A DNA stretch of 64,000 nucleotides from Sapria himalayana (taxonomy: Eukaryota > Streptophyta > Magnoliopsida > Malpighiales > Rafflesiaceae): the NCBI GenBank assembly GCA_029783825.1, contig JAREIK010001332.1:1335314-1399313 (forward strand). Reading direction: 5' to 3'. Positions 1 through 12,121 of the stretch are shown piece after piece. The notes under the pieces were generated by a model. The model had not been told where the DNA came from. It made no database searches and saw only the letters and a list, made by a program, of their open reading frames with translations. The position numbers and the translations under genes are program-made. Position 1 is the first letter of the stretch; each line of letters begins with the position of its first letter.

Positions 1-1047
1 GCCTACTATATAGATTTAAAATGGAAACTTAATAAAAAAATATTAAGATTTTGTGAGATCCTCTATCCTCATGATGACCTTGCCATATATGAGTGTATGA
101 TGATAAACTTTAGAAAATATGATATTCAAATAAAATTCTTAGTTTCATATTAAATAATACTTCTAATAATATAGTTACGAATGGTATGTTTGCCATAATA
201 ATTAGAGATGAGCTATTATGTGAGATTTTTTAAATTATGTATATGTGTCACATAATTAACTTGATAGTACAAGTGGGAATAGAAGTTCTTTCCCCTTCAT
301 TAGAAAAAATAAGAAATTAACTAAAATACCTTAGGATTCTTAGAAGACAACATGAGTTTAGTAGTTTCTATTTATTTTATTACCTAAAAAAAATCTAAAT
401 AGATGTGAGATATCATTGAAATTATACATTCTTGATGTTAGAGTCACGTGTTAGCTACTAATACATGATATTTGACTAAATCAATAGTAAGTGTGACCAA
501 CTTATTATTGATAATTCTGACTGGGATGCATGAATTTCTTTTTTGGTCTTTCTGAAGATTTTTTATGATACAACAAATATGTGTTTATCTATGTATACTT
601 TGACTACTTGCAATATGTTTAAATGCATATGCAATATTAGTAGCATGTTTAACAAAAATAGAGGTCACCCTATATTTAATGAGATGAGTATTAAGATGGA
701 AACTGAGTATTTAAAATATTAATCCTTCATTCCATCTTTCTATTACTTGAATACATGTAAAGATCTTAGGGTTAAGGTTGAAGGGGTATAATTTATTTTT
801 ACATACATATCCATTATCCACGTGCATGAACTAGGAACACCAAACTAAAAGTTTTATTCATAAAAAATTAACTAACTTATTTACATATTATGATAATAGG
901 TATGAGAGTTGTAGCTAGGCTCTGAGTATGGATATGGATATCATATTTAAAGATGATGACTTATCCATTTAGTTTGCCAAGAACAAACATCAAGGTGGTC
1001 TGCTGAATAGAAGTGAGCTATCTTTATACATAGATTACGTATCATAT
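1..1047 (+). mobile_element. hAT copy A, transposase fragment
   Basis: This is a decayed piece of a hAT (Ac-like) DNA transposon that runs in from beyond the left window edge. It aligns by eye with the younger element's transposase from about 30670 to 31722. It starts just at the Trp codon (TGG near 20) that is a stop in the younger element and ends in the segment before the C-terminal dimerisation domain. Frameshifts and stops are frequent, so no protein is possible. An in-frame TGA near 532 sits at the same place as the second stop of the 29-kb copy. At about 1048 the homology switches to the opposite strand (copy B), so the 3' part and right terminal repeat are missing. Confidence 0.85.
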
Positions 1048-1049
1048 TA

Positions 1050-2818
1050 GATAGCATGAGATAGGTGGATTCTTATGATATCTACCAACTCAAAATATTC
1101 AAATTCTTATTATCATTATATGAAAGGATTGAACAGTAATAAATATCAATGTACTAAAACAACTTGCTCAAATTAATAACCACATTATTGGTTACCCCTG
1201 TTAATTGAATAGAAAAGTCATCATCTTTGAATAGTGTCCATGCCCATACTTGAAGCCTCGCTACAACTACCATACCTAGTGTCATAATATATAAACATGT
1301 CACTTAATTTTTCATGAATAAAACCTCCAAGTTCAATTACTTTTTTTATGCAAGTATATATGAAACTTGATATGCTTTTTATATACATTCCACCTTAATC
1401 CTAGGATCCATATAGAAGGCCAAACAATACAAACTTGGAATGGAAGACTAGTATTTTAAATACTTAATTTCCATCTAAATAACTATGATAGATAACACTA
1501 ATATAGGGTGAGCTCTATACTTTCTAAAAATGCTACTAATAGTGCATATGCACTTATGTGCAATGCAAGTGGTGAAAGTGTACTTACAAAAATACATCTT
1601 TATCACGTCATAAAAAATCTTCTAGAATTTCATGAAAATTTTTTTTTCCCAGTCTTAATCATCATTAATAAGTTCATTACTCTTACTATTGACACAGTAA
1701 AATATTATGTATTAGTAGCCAAAACATGACTCTAACATTGAGTAAGTATAATTCTAATGATATCTCACATTCATTTGTAATTTTTTTCTTTTTAAGTTGT
1801 GTTGACAAATAGAGAATACAAAACTCTTATTATCTACTAGGTGTCCTAAGTTATTTTAATGAATTTCTTATTTTTTTTCTTAAGTGGGGAAATAACTTTC
1901 ATTCCCACTTATGCTACCAGGTTAATTATGTGACACATACACCTAACATGAAAAATTTTACTTAACAACTCATCTCTAATTGTTCTAACAAATATATTAA
2001 TAGTTACTTTATTATTAGAAGCTTTGTTAAAAGTAATTACTAAATATTTTATTATGAATATTATATTCCGTTAAAATTATCATCATACACTCATATATAT
2101 TGCACAACCATCTTCGGGAAATCTTAAAATATTTTTATTAAGTTTCTATTTTGAATCTACATAGTGGGTGATAAGACATTCGAATGATAAATCATCGCAA
2201 CTAATCCAAATATCAGGCATCACAGACACTATTTCACTATATTATCCAAATTCATTAATTATTAATATATTATTTTTTCTAACTTATAATATTTTATCCT
2301 ATCATTTATACACTACTAGTCCAAATATCAAACATGATAGATATCATTTTATTATATTATCTAAATTTGTTAATTATTAAATATTTTGTTAACTTATAAT
2401 ATTTTATTATGTCATTCCTACTATTTGAAATAAGAATTCTATGATATGCATGCTAGAAGTAAATATGCATAATATTGACTAACTTAGAATTCTCTAAATA
2501 TTTGATCGAAAGACTCAATGGTAATATATTTGACCATGCCTTCCTTCACAAAGTCATTGAAGTAAATGAAGAGGGCCAATGAAGATGAACTTGATCAAAC
2601 TTTAAAGACTCTACTACTTAGTTGACTTTACCTTGATTTTAATGTACTATATTTTTTAGTTCATTGATTGGCACACCTCTTAAAGTGGCCAGTTCAACAT
2701 GTACTCCTATATGTACATATTTTTTATAATATTTACATTGTATTGATTCTTCTTTACCATCATTTAGAATATGTATTTTTTATTATCTTAAATTGAGTTG
2801 ATATTAATAAAGTTAATC
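1050..2818 (-). mobile_element. hAT copy B, left part (transposase body)
   Basis: Reverse-strand hAT transposase relic. It matches the younger element from about 31797 back to the BED-finger region; the finger segment lies near 2650-2760. It is cut at 2818 by the insertion of copy C. Its 5' remainder resumes at 11112 and ends in a decayed terminal repeat (CGACACCTATA) at 12121. Its own 3' end is absent because it joins copy A head-on near 1048. The longest open frames here are antisense or out-of-frame scraps. This is the oldest host layer of the nested stack B > C > D. Confidence 0.8.
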
Positions 2819-5277
2819 TAGAGGTGTCAAATGGATCATGCCATACCAACATGACCCATTTTTAGGTGGCCCAGTCAGGCCTCCATGCCGTGTTGGGAAT
2901 GGGCTAGTAAGGAAGTTATGCCTAGCCCGATGTGGCATGACTTGTATCCTACCCAGCTCGACATGGCATGATCGACATGAGTATGGGTAGATTCGTGTAA
3001 AGTTGTGTTGGGTCATGTCAGGTCATGCCTAGTCATGCTAGTTTCTGACTTTAAGTATGCAAATCACAATGCAATAATATGAAAAAATACAATCATATCT
3101 TACATTCTTATGAAACGAAAAAAAATCAATCATCCATATAAAAAAGGATAAACAAAAATAACAATAATATAAATAAAAATAACAACAAAAAATCCATCAT
3201 CCCAATAAAAAAAGATATATTTATCAATCCCAATGCCAATTAATGTCTGTATGAAAATCATCTTCTTCATGTAAGAATTATCATCAGCAACTCCTACACT
3301 CTAGTTTTAGCTCTATCCTATATGTCTAGCCTCAAATCCTCTCAATTCTCCATGCATGCAAGTGCCTGAATGTTATCTAGCCATAGTCTTAATCTTCTAT
3401 CTGAAATGAAAATGATTGTAATAAAATAAATAGACTTTGATGCTATGCTCGTCACCCGAAGACTTAGTAGATCTCATGTTATTTTAGACAACATAGGATA
3501 TATGGACTCATATGATTTCTACCATAGAAAAATATTAAAGTTTTTTTTATCATTATTTGATATGATTAAGTAGTAATCAGTATCTGAGTACCGAGATAGC
3601 TTGCTTCTATTCGATGGACCACTCTATCATATCTCACTTGTTAACTAAATGGAGAAGTCATTAGCTCAAAATATGGTGTCCATGTCTGTACTTTGAGCAT
3701 GTCTACAACTACTACTATACATAGTATTATAGTATGTAAATAAATCTATCAATTTTTCATGTATGAACCATTCAGGCTGGAGTTCTCAATTCATGAATGT
3801 GGATATGTATGTTAAAACGTTCTCTGCCCCTTCCACCTTAATCCTAAGATCTATGCAGGTAGCTAAGCAATAAAGAGATGGAATGGTAGACCAGTACTTT
3901 ATGTAATTAGTTTCCATCTCAACAGATTTTGGACTAAATGTAAAGTCATCTCTAAACTTGCTAAATATGCTATTAATATTACATATACACCTCAGTGCAA
4001 TGAAAATAGTGGGTGAATACACAGATGAATATGTGTTCATCATGTTATAAAAAATTTTTAGAAATTTCATAAAAGAGATTTCTATATCCCATTAAAGATC
4101 GTCAATAATAAATTCATTACTTTTGCTATTGAATAGTCAGATATCATATGTTCGTATCAAACACATGACTCAAATATTAGGAAAGTGTAATTCCATTATT
4201 ATCTCACATTCATTTCGAATTTCTTCTTTAGACCCACAAACAAATATAGATTACTAAACTCTTATTGTCGCCTAGGCATCTTAAGATATTTTAGTGAGTT
4301 TCTTATTTTTTTTTATTGTGGAGGAAACAACCTTCATCTTCACTTGTACTATCATATTAATAATATGACATATGCATCTAACATGAAAAATCTCACCAAA
4401 TGGTCTCTCTCTAATGGTCCTAACAAATATATTAAAAGCTACTCTATTATTAGATATATTATCAAATGTGATACTAAATATTTTATTTGAATATAATAAT
4501 CTCTACAAATTCTTGTCATGTACTCATATATGGCAGTGTCACAATGAGGATAGAGAATCTCAGAAAAAATTAAAATCATTATATTAAGTTTCTATTTAGA
4601 ATCTACATACTGGATGGTGAGGTATGAAAACCAAACATCATCATGACAATTCCAAATATCAAACATCGTAGATACTATTCCACTATATTGCCTAAATTCA
4701 TTAATTATTATTTATATTTCTAACTTATAATATTTGATTATGACATTCCTACATGTGAACCTAGAAATCCTATGATAAGTCAGCTAGAAGTAGGTTTGCA
4801 TGATATTGACAACCCTAGCATTCTCCAAAAATTTAATTGAAATGCCCAAGAAGGTAATCAGTTTGGTCATATCTTCTCTTTCTAAATCATTATGGTATAT
4901 GAAGGGGATCAAAGAAGCTTAACTAGATCCAACTTCAAAGACCATATCGCTCATACTCAATTGGGTTTATCTAGGATCTAATGTACCATATTTTTTTTGT
5001 GTATTGATCGGCATGCCTTTTTATGTGCCTAATTCCACACGTATTTCTATTTGTATATATTTTTTAATAATAGTTACATTATTATGATTATTCATCGATA
5101 CCCCTAGTATTTTTATTTTTTTAATCATGTTAAAACAAATCCAATCTACAACTATTTTTCTAGTTTTTTATTTTTAGGCATTTGAGTCTGAGTTGAGGTC
5201 TTGGGAGAAAATATGGTTTCAACCTCAGATATTTCCATAAAATTATAATTATTATCTACATCTAAATCTATATTAAT
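2819..5277 (-). mobile_element. hAT copy C, left part (3' end and transposase body)
   Basis: This minus-strand hAT relic begins with its 3' terminal inverted repeat, TAGAGGTGTCAAAT, at 2819. A subterminal region to about 3060 follows, in which the family's GGCACGG-type repeats have mostly become GGCATGG-type. The transposase body then lies at about 3340-5170 and is full of stops; the longest open scrap is 3786-4070. The element is interrupted at 5277 by copy D and resumes at 10002, ending in a terminal repeat at 11111. Its candidate 8-bp target duplication is AGTTAATC (2811-2818) against AGTTCACG (11112-11119), 5 of 8 identical, consistent with an old insertion into copy B. Confidence 0.82.
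3340..5170 (-). pseudogene. hAT transposase relic of copy C
   Basis: Decayed transposase reading on the minus strand. The open scrap 3786-4070 contains the family's MKFLKIFYNMMN block, which immediately follows the DW segment, and the block with ATCIDLRIKVEGAENVLTYI. The C-terminal dimerisation region lies near 3340-3700 and the BED-finger region near 5030-5110. Multiple frameshifts and stops rule out function. The reading at the DW segment gives WDIEIS, with no stop where the younger 29-kb copy has TGA. This helps to reconstruct which stops are derived. Confidence 0.75.
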
Positions 5278-5999
5278 TAAAGGTGTCAAATAGGCCATAC
5301 GGCCAGGCCCGACCCAAGGCACAGCCCTACTAAGCCATGTGTGGCCTAGCACGGCATGATCTTGATACATGCTCATGCTTGGCCGGCTTATGGCATGGCT
5401 TATGTCGTGCCATGCCTAGGTCTACTAGGCCATGTGTCGGGACATGCACGGCCTGGTATGAGGGCTCGTGGGCATCCAAATTCAGCATGAACCAAACTGT
5501 TCCCCAACCCCACCCCACCTTGAAGCCAGATACCCCAATGCTCAACACCAAGCCCGACGGATCTGAAATTTTGTCATCTCGTAACCCGACTGCCCAACCC
5601 ATGGTCTTTTTTCATTAGCCCCTCAGCCCGAGCCCGATAATTCTAGAAGCTGAAGTTTTCAAAACCAATGACAATTTGGGTCGATTAGATGGTCGAACTG
5701 ACCCAATGGTCCAAAAAAATAAAATAAAATTTTCAAATCTCTGCCAATAGATTTTACCCCCCCTCTCATTCAAATATTTATGTTTTAAAAACATTGATCT
5801 CTCTCTCTCTCTCTCATATTTTCTCTCTTTTGGTCTCTTGTTTTCGGCTTATGGTTTGACTTTCGGGACTGGGATGTGATGTGAATTATGGTGCACATGC
5901 AATGTAGACATCAAAAAGGCAGAGTTTACGCATTTTGCATTATGATTAATGAGTATTTTTTTTATTTTTTAGTTTTTAAGTTTTAAATTTTAAAATCTT

Positions 6000-7504
6000 T
6001 TCTAACTATCTTTTTTATTTATTTTAGATAATTTAAATTTATTAATCAAAATACATAATAATACAATATAATTAAAAAAATAAAAAATAAAAATGACAAA
6101 TGGTAATTTTAATTATGATAAATGGTAATTTAAATTTACCCTCTACATGCATCCACACACAAACAAATAATAAATGATCTTGTTGAATATTAGTTTAGAT
6201 TCGTCTTCTCAAAATGAAAATTGAGTTTTTCTTTTCCTTCTCTCTACTTTGGTTGTTCTCTAAGAAAAGGATGATGGTTATCCCCATATATCACACACAC
6301 ACACACACACACGCACGCACAAGTCAGCTAGGGTTTAAGTCAAAAATAAATTTTAAATTATTATATATTTAAAACTCTTTTAAATAATAACAATTTAAAT
6401 TCAAACTCTTATTAGATAAGAAAATGAATTTATAGATTATTATATATTTAAAACTTTTTTAAAAACCCCTTTACATATTATTTTCTTATTCAATAAGAAA
6501 ATATAACAAATTAATTATTTGTTTAAATCATGAATTTTAACTGTCTCAAAATTAAATTCAAATCTAAATTACAACTAATTGTTATCTGTAATTTAAAATA
6601 ATCTCATCATTTTAAATTACTACAGATAGTGAAAAACCATAACCATTATTATTCGTTCTTAATGTGCAGCCCTATATGTTCATTTAAGACTGGAAATATG
6701 CCTAAATTACATTTTAATCCTACAAGTCATAAGTGGCCTCTAGCAAGACATTATGACCACCCAAGTTAAATAAAAAGCTCATAATCCAAGACAACCTTAA
6801 TATAACTAATGACATAATCTTTTTGTCTCATGATATTTTAATAGAATATAAAACATGGATAAAGTCAACCTTATATCATTTAATATTTGATTACTCAAAA
6901 TCCAATTAGACTGACTAAACAAATGATATTGATCTCCATCAATTCATTCGAGCACAATCATGTATTTCTCAGTCTCAATTGTCATGGGGAGCCAAAGATA
7001 TTTCTTTTGTAATAAGGGGGATAAATTCCATCTTAATCATTCATATCTCACTACATAATTCTTATTATATTCAAGTATAACCTTTATAGTCATCTGATTA
7101 AAGACAACATTTGATTATATCAAAACATAATATTCTTTATGTTGAGAACTATAGCGATCTCAGGTCAAAGGATTTAATGACATAACTATTAGAGATTAAC
7201 TTATGGCTTTGATCCATGTATTAATCTCAAGATGGGTTTGTCTAATATTCGTTCTCAATAAATAGATATACATTTGATTTGTATCTCATACAGATATTCA
7301 TCCCATGAATATCAATCAAACTTTATACTAATTTTAATTCATTATTATTCTCATAATATTAACTGATTAGAGACATTAAGAATAATTAATAATATTATTC
7401 AAGGATATTATATATAATAAACATACAAAGTATCATAATAATTAATTCTCACAAATAGTCAAAATATCATGTCCATATGATAGGCCTAGAGAACTATTAC
7501 TAAT
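6000..7504 (-). repeat. LTR-like insertion inside hAT copy D
   Basis: Sequence with no counterpart in the other hAT copies. It replaces the region between the hAT leader (ends near 5960-6000) and the resumed transposase (near 7505), with loss of the hAT N-terminus. It holds a CA/CG-type microsatellite at about 6291-6319. From about 6680 to 7500 there is long, motif-rich non-coding sequence that reads, on the minus strand, like a plant LTR. No second LTR or coding domain was found nearby, so a solo LTR is the best guess. The left boundary is uncertain and no target duplication was identified. Confidence 0.4.
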
Positions 7505-9340
7505 ATAGATATTATAAAATAATTTTAAGTTGTAAGAGTTCGTGTAGTACTAGGCACCTTAAGAGGTATACCGAGCTATGCACCAAAAATTATGGTGTAT
7601 TAGATCCTAGGCAAACCTAACTCAGTGGTGTGTTCTTTGAGGTTGGATCTAGTTTAGCCTCAATATTAACTCATTCATATACTGCAACGAGTTAGGGAGA
7701 GAAAGCACGACCAAACTAATTACCACAATAGGTCTTCCAATTAGGTTTTTGGAGGATCCAATGAAAGTTAGTATTATGCAGACTTATTTTCAGCCAGCAT
7801 ATGTAGGATTCCTAGGCCACATCTCAGAATGACATACTAAAATATAAATTAGAAAAAGAAATAATAATTAATGAATTTAGAGATTATAGTGGAGTGGTGT
7901 CTATGACGTCCGATATCTAGACTAGTCACGATGATGCATCTTATGCATGCCTTACCGCCCACTATATAGATTCTAAATGGACACTATATACAAAATATTA
8001 GGATTCTCAGAGATTCTCTATCCTCATGATGGCTAGGCCATTTTTGAGTGCATGATAAAAATTTTTAGAGAAGATAAAATTCAAATTAAATATTTAGTAT
8101 TACATTCGATAATATATCTAATAATTGAGTATTGATTAACATGTTTATTAGTAGTATTAGTTTATAAGAGATGGACCATTAGGATAGAATTATTATGTTA
8201 AATGCATGTGTCATATCATTAGCATGATAGTACAAACAGGGATGAAGGTTGTTTCCCCCACTTTTAAAAATATATGTAACTCAATAAAATTTCTTCATAT
8301 GCCTCGCAAACAATATGAGTTTGGGAGTCTCTATTTGTCTGTGGGTCTAAAAAAGAAAAAATTCTAATTGGATGTAAGACACCATTGGAATTACACATAC
8401 CTTATGTTGGAGTCATGTGTTGGATACAAACACGTGATATCTGACTATGTCAATAGTAAGAGTGTTGAACTTATTATTGATGACACTGGCTGGTCTATAA
8501 TAATTTTATTTATGAAATTCTTAAAGATTTTTTAAGACATGACAAACATAGGTTCGTCAGTTTATACTCAAATGACTTGCATTGAACTCAAGTGCATATG
8601 CAATATTAGTAGCATGTTTAGGAAGTTTAAAGATGACCCACCACTTAGCGATATAGTTGTAGAGATGGAAACCAAGTACTTAAAGTACTAGTCCACCATT
8701 CTATCTCTTTATTGTTTGGCTACCTACATGGATCCTTGGGTTAAAGTGGAAGGGGTAGAAAACATTTTGACATGCATATCCTCGTGCATGAACCAGGAAG
8801 ATCAACCTAAAGGGTACATTCACAAGAATTTGACTAAGCTCTTTACATACTACAATATAAGGTATGGTGGTAGTAGTAGTGATGCTCCAAGTATGGATAT
8901 GGATACCATATTTGGAGATGATAACATTTCTATTCAGGTAGCAAGGGAGAATAATGGGGTGGACAGTCGAATAGGAGTGAGTTGTCTTAGTACTTAGATA
9001 TTAATTACTGCTCAATCATATCACATTCTGATAATAATAATCTTGATATTTTATAGTGATAGAAATCATATGAGTCTACCTATCTTGTGCTATCTACGAG
9101 CATGGGATATACTGACTCCTCTAGTGTTGAGCATAACATCGGAGTCTATTTTTTCTATTGTAGTGAATGTGATTTCAGATAGGAGATTCAGATTATGATC
9201 AGATATTGTTGAGATATTAGCATGCATGAAGGATTGAGAGGATTCGAGCTTGGCAACTAGGATTGTGTTGGGACTACAACAAAAGCTGAGGAGTTGGTTG
9301 TTGATGATGATTCGTGTGATATTGATTATGATTGATGACT
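7505..9340 (+). pseudogene. hAT transposase relic of copy D
   Basis: Plus-strand transposase relic. It starts within the BED-finger segment (around 7505-7600) and runs to the dimerisation domain (about 9050-9250, with ESIFSI-like residues at the conserved SESxFS motif). The Trp codon that is a stop in the 29-kb copy is TGG here (near 7977). The best open stretch is 8716-8997, covering the MDPWVKVEGVENIL block and the acidic linker. Many frameshifts and stops are present. The DNA-binding N-terminus was removed with the LTR-like insertion, so this copy cannot encode an active enzyme. Confidence 0.82.
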
Positions 9341-10001
9341 GATAATAATTAACCGATTGAGACACAAATACTTATCTTATATCATCATTAATCATATGGT
9401 GTAATGCTATCTACTAATGATATTTTTTATTTTCATTTATTTTTTTTGGATTGATAGTCGTTATTTTTTTTGTCATATTACTTTGAGGCTTAATTCTTGA
9501 ATCTTCATTTTAGTTTTATTAGTTTAGACATTATTACTTTTTAAAATTTAGCTTTTTATTATACTATACTTTATGTTTATATTAATTTAATAAATTAAAA
9601 ATAATAAAATTAATTATTATTTATTTATTTAAGTTAACAATTAAATATAAATAATTTAAGTATTAATTAATTAAAATTTAATTTTTTTAATTATCTTAAT
9701 ATTTTGGATTAAATATTTTCAAAATGCCTCTAACTAGGCCCGACCCTAGCCCAAACCTGACCCAAGCGACCAAATCCAATCCCAAACCCGACTCAAAAAA
9801 TTCAAGAACCGGCCTATCTAGGCATGACCTGGACATGCTTCATCATAGTCAGGTCGAAGGACCTTGCCAAACTGGCTTTGATGAAGCCATGCCAGACCAG
9901 GCACGACATGGTTACCATACCATGTTGTGCCCGACACAGCACAGTGGCCTTGTCGGGCCACCTAAAATGGGCGGGTCAGGCCAGCTCATTTGACACCTTT
10001 A

Positions 10002-11111
10002 ATATTAATAATATTATTATTTTTGTCCCTATTAGCCATTTTTTTTTATGTTAAGAATAATATTTTATGTATATTAAAAAAAATAACCAGATTCTATTCT
10101 GGAGAGGAGAGATATAAAGCCACATCATGCACCATATAGCAATAGGTAATAGAACATCAAGAGAAACTCCAACTTTATATTTCTTTAAGTTTTAAAAAAA
10201 TTTATAAGGTTTAAACTATAAAGCTTAATACTTTAAAGTTTAAACATTAGAGAGAGAGAGTAAAGAGCAGAGGAGATGATAGATGAGAGAGAGTATAGAT
10301 TGAGAATAAAAATAAGAATGAGAAACTTCAATCTCATAATATATATTTATAAAATTATTTTGCATAAATTAATGTTTTTAAATAAAAAAAATATATTTAA
10401 ATTTTTTATTATTATTTTGAATTTAAAATTAGGCAGATACCCGACAACCATCAGATCTCAGCCCTAGCCATTAGAATAAATTTCAATAGCCATGATTAAA
10501 TAATTTTTTATATTTAAAATTTTTTTCTAGCTAAGTAAATAATTGTTGGAGGTGTGGGGTGAGTGTGGGTTGGTGCAACCTTTGTTGCACTTGAGCCCGA
10601 AACCCTATTGCTCGTGCCCAACAAGCAAGTGGTGACAACCAAAAAGACTATTGAGTTGGGGCATCAATACTCGAGCAAAACTAATGGGGGGACGCAAGAT
10701 GTGCACGTGCTTGGTAGCTAGTACCTGGCAAGGCTAGCCAGTGGTAGGTTTCATTAAAAAACCCAAAACATGGTAGATTAAAAAAATTATTATGATTTAA
10801 AAAAATTGTATTGGGTGAGTCCGGCATAGGCTGAGTGAACCATGTCCACTTTCTAGTAACCTAGTTCCTAACTTCCTTGTTTAGAGTCTTTACTATGCAT
10901 GTGGATCGTGTCAATGTGTAAAGCACGTGGGTCATGCCTAGCTTAGCATGAGGCATGGTTCCTCTGGCCCAATCCAGCATGAGTCATGCCTTGGGCTAGC
11001 CTTAACCAGGTCCATGCACAATTATGGACTGTGTAGGACTAGGCCAGGCATGACTGAGTTAGGCTATGCCTCGTGTTGTGCCTAACCTGCTCGGCATACT
11101 TGATACCTCTA
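10002..11111 (-). mobile_element. hAT copy C, right part (5' leader and 5' terminus)
   Basis: This continues copy C after the insertion of D. It holds the decayed 5' leader in reverse (GA-rich run at about 10251-10300) and a subterminal region (10550-11100) of degraded GGCATG-type repeats. The terminal repeat CTTGATACCTCTA ends at 11111. The same leader is recognisable in copy E at about 16190-16480. The short open frame at 10276-10467 is a low-complexity AT-rich scrap. Confidence 0.75.
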
Positions 11112-12121
11112 AGTTCACGTAGTTTTAAGTTTTTTAGGTAAATGAATTTATATTGAGTCCATTATAGATAATTTAGTTTTGACCTTAGATATTATAGATG
11201 AGTTATTATTATTATTATTATTATCTAAATCTACATTAAATTCATTATCATTAAACTCATTATTTATTATTTTTTTATTTATATTTGATTTTTATATTAT
11301 TTAGTCACAAAATATAAAAAACTAATAAAAAAATTTATTTATCGTAATTGTAACCACATTACTTTATTTGAGTAGAAGCTCTAATTATTTTTCACTTCCA
11401 ACCACCTCCTCTTTTTCTAAATTTGATAGATCATGCTAGCCACCAACGCAAATAATTAACAAAGAAAAATAAAAATTCTATATGGGCACCAAATATAAAA
11501 CTCAAGATATGAGAGAAGATATCAGAGATGAAGAGAATATTAAGAGGAGAGGTAGAGAATAGAAGAAGAGATAATAATATTCACAAAAATTGTATTTTCT
11601 ATTTATAGATTTTTTATATATTAAAATAATATGTTTTTATTTAATTTTTATTTTTTTTTATTTTTTAAAATTTTAAATTGATAGAAATCTGATAGCCATT
11701 GAATTTTTGTATATAGCCATTGGAAACAACAGATGGCTATAGATTTTTTTTTAAAAAATTATTTTTTAACTGACACTAAAAGCGGCAAGCCCTTCCTATT
11801 ACATTCCATGTGGGAGCTCATTATGTGAAAACATAATGTACATGATCATGGTAGAAAGACATTTAAAAAAAATATTCTACCTAGGAACCAATAGTCCATG
11901 ACCCTTGACTCGTGAACCATGCTCGGTCATAGGTCATGTGTCACATGCCTCTGGATCGTGCCTATTGGGCGAGGCACATGGGTCATGCCTGGCATGACAT
12001 GAGGCACAACTATGCCATGACATTTCTTTAAAAGTCATGCCTCGAGCTGACATAACCCTGGTCTAGGCAATTTGAGCTGTACCTCAGACCATGTTCAGGC
12101 CCAACCCACTCGACACCTATA
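11112..12121 (-). mobile_element. hAT copy B, right part (5' leader and 5' terminus)
   Basis: Copy B resumes after the C insertion. The first 200 bases match, in reverse, the region just upstream of the BED-finger segment in copies C and E (compare 5160-5270 and 16060-16200). A GA-rich leader (11500-11580) and a degraded subterminal region (11880-12110) follow. The terminal repeat CGACACCTATA ends at 12121. No target duplication can be tested because the other end of B is lost. Confidence 0.72.

Larger units (their letters stand above)
5278..10001 (+). mobile_element. hAT copy D, complete element with perfect TSD
   Basis: A complete plus-strand hAT transposon, 4724 bp, inserted into copy C. 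Its ends are TAAAGGTGTCAAAT (5278) and ATTTGACACCTTTA (ending 10001), 14-bp perfect inverted repeats. The flanks are identical 8-bp target duplications, ATATTAAT, at 5270-5277 and 10002-10009; 8 bp is the hAT signature. Behind the left end come GC-richer subterminal repeats and a CT-rich leader (CT run near 5796-5825), as in the 29-kb copy. Sequence from about 6000 to 7504 is foreign (LTR-like), explaining why D is about 1 kb longer than the 3689-bp relative. The transposase is a pseudogene. Confidence 0.9.
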
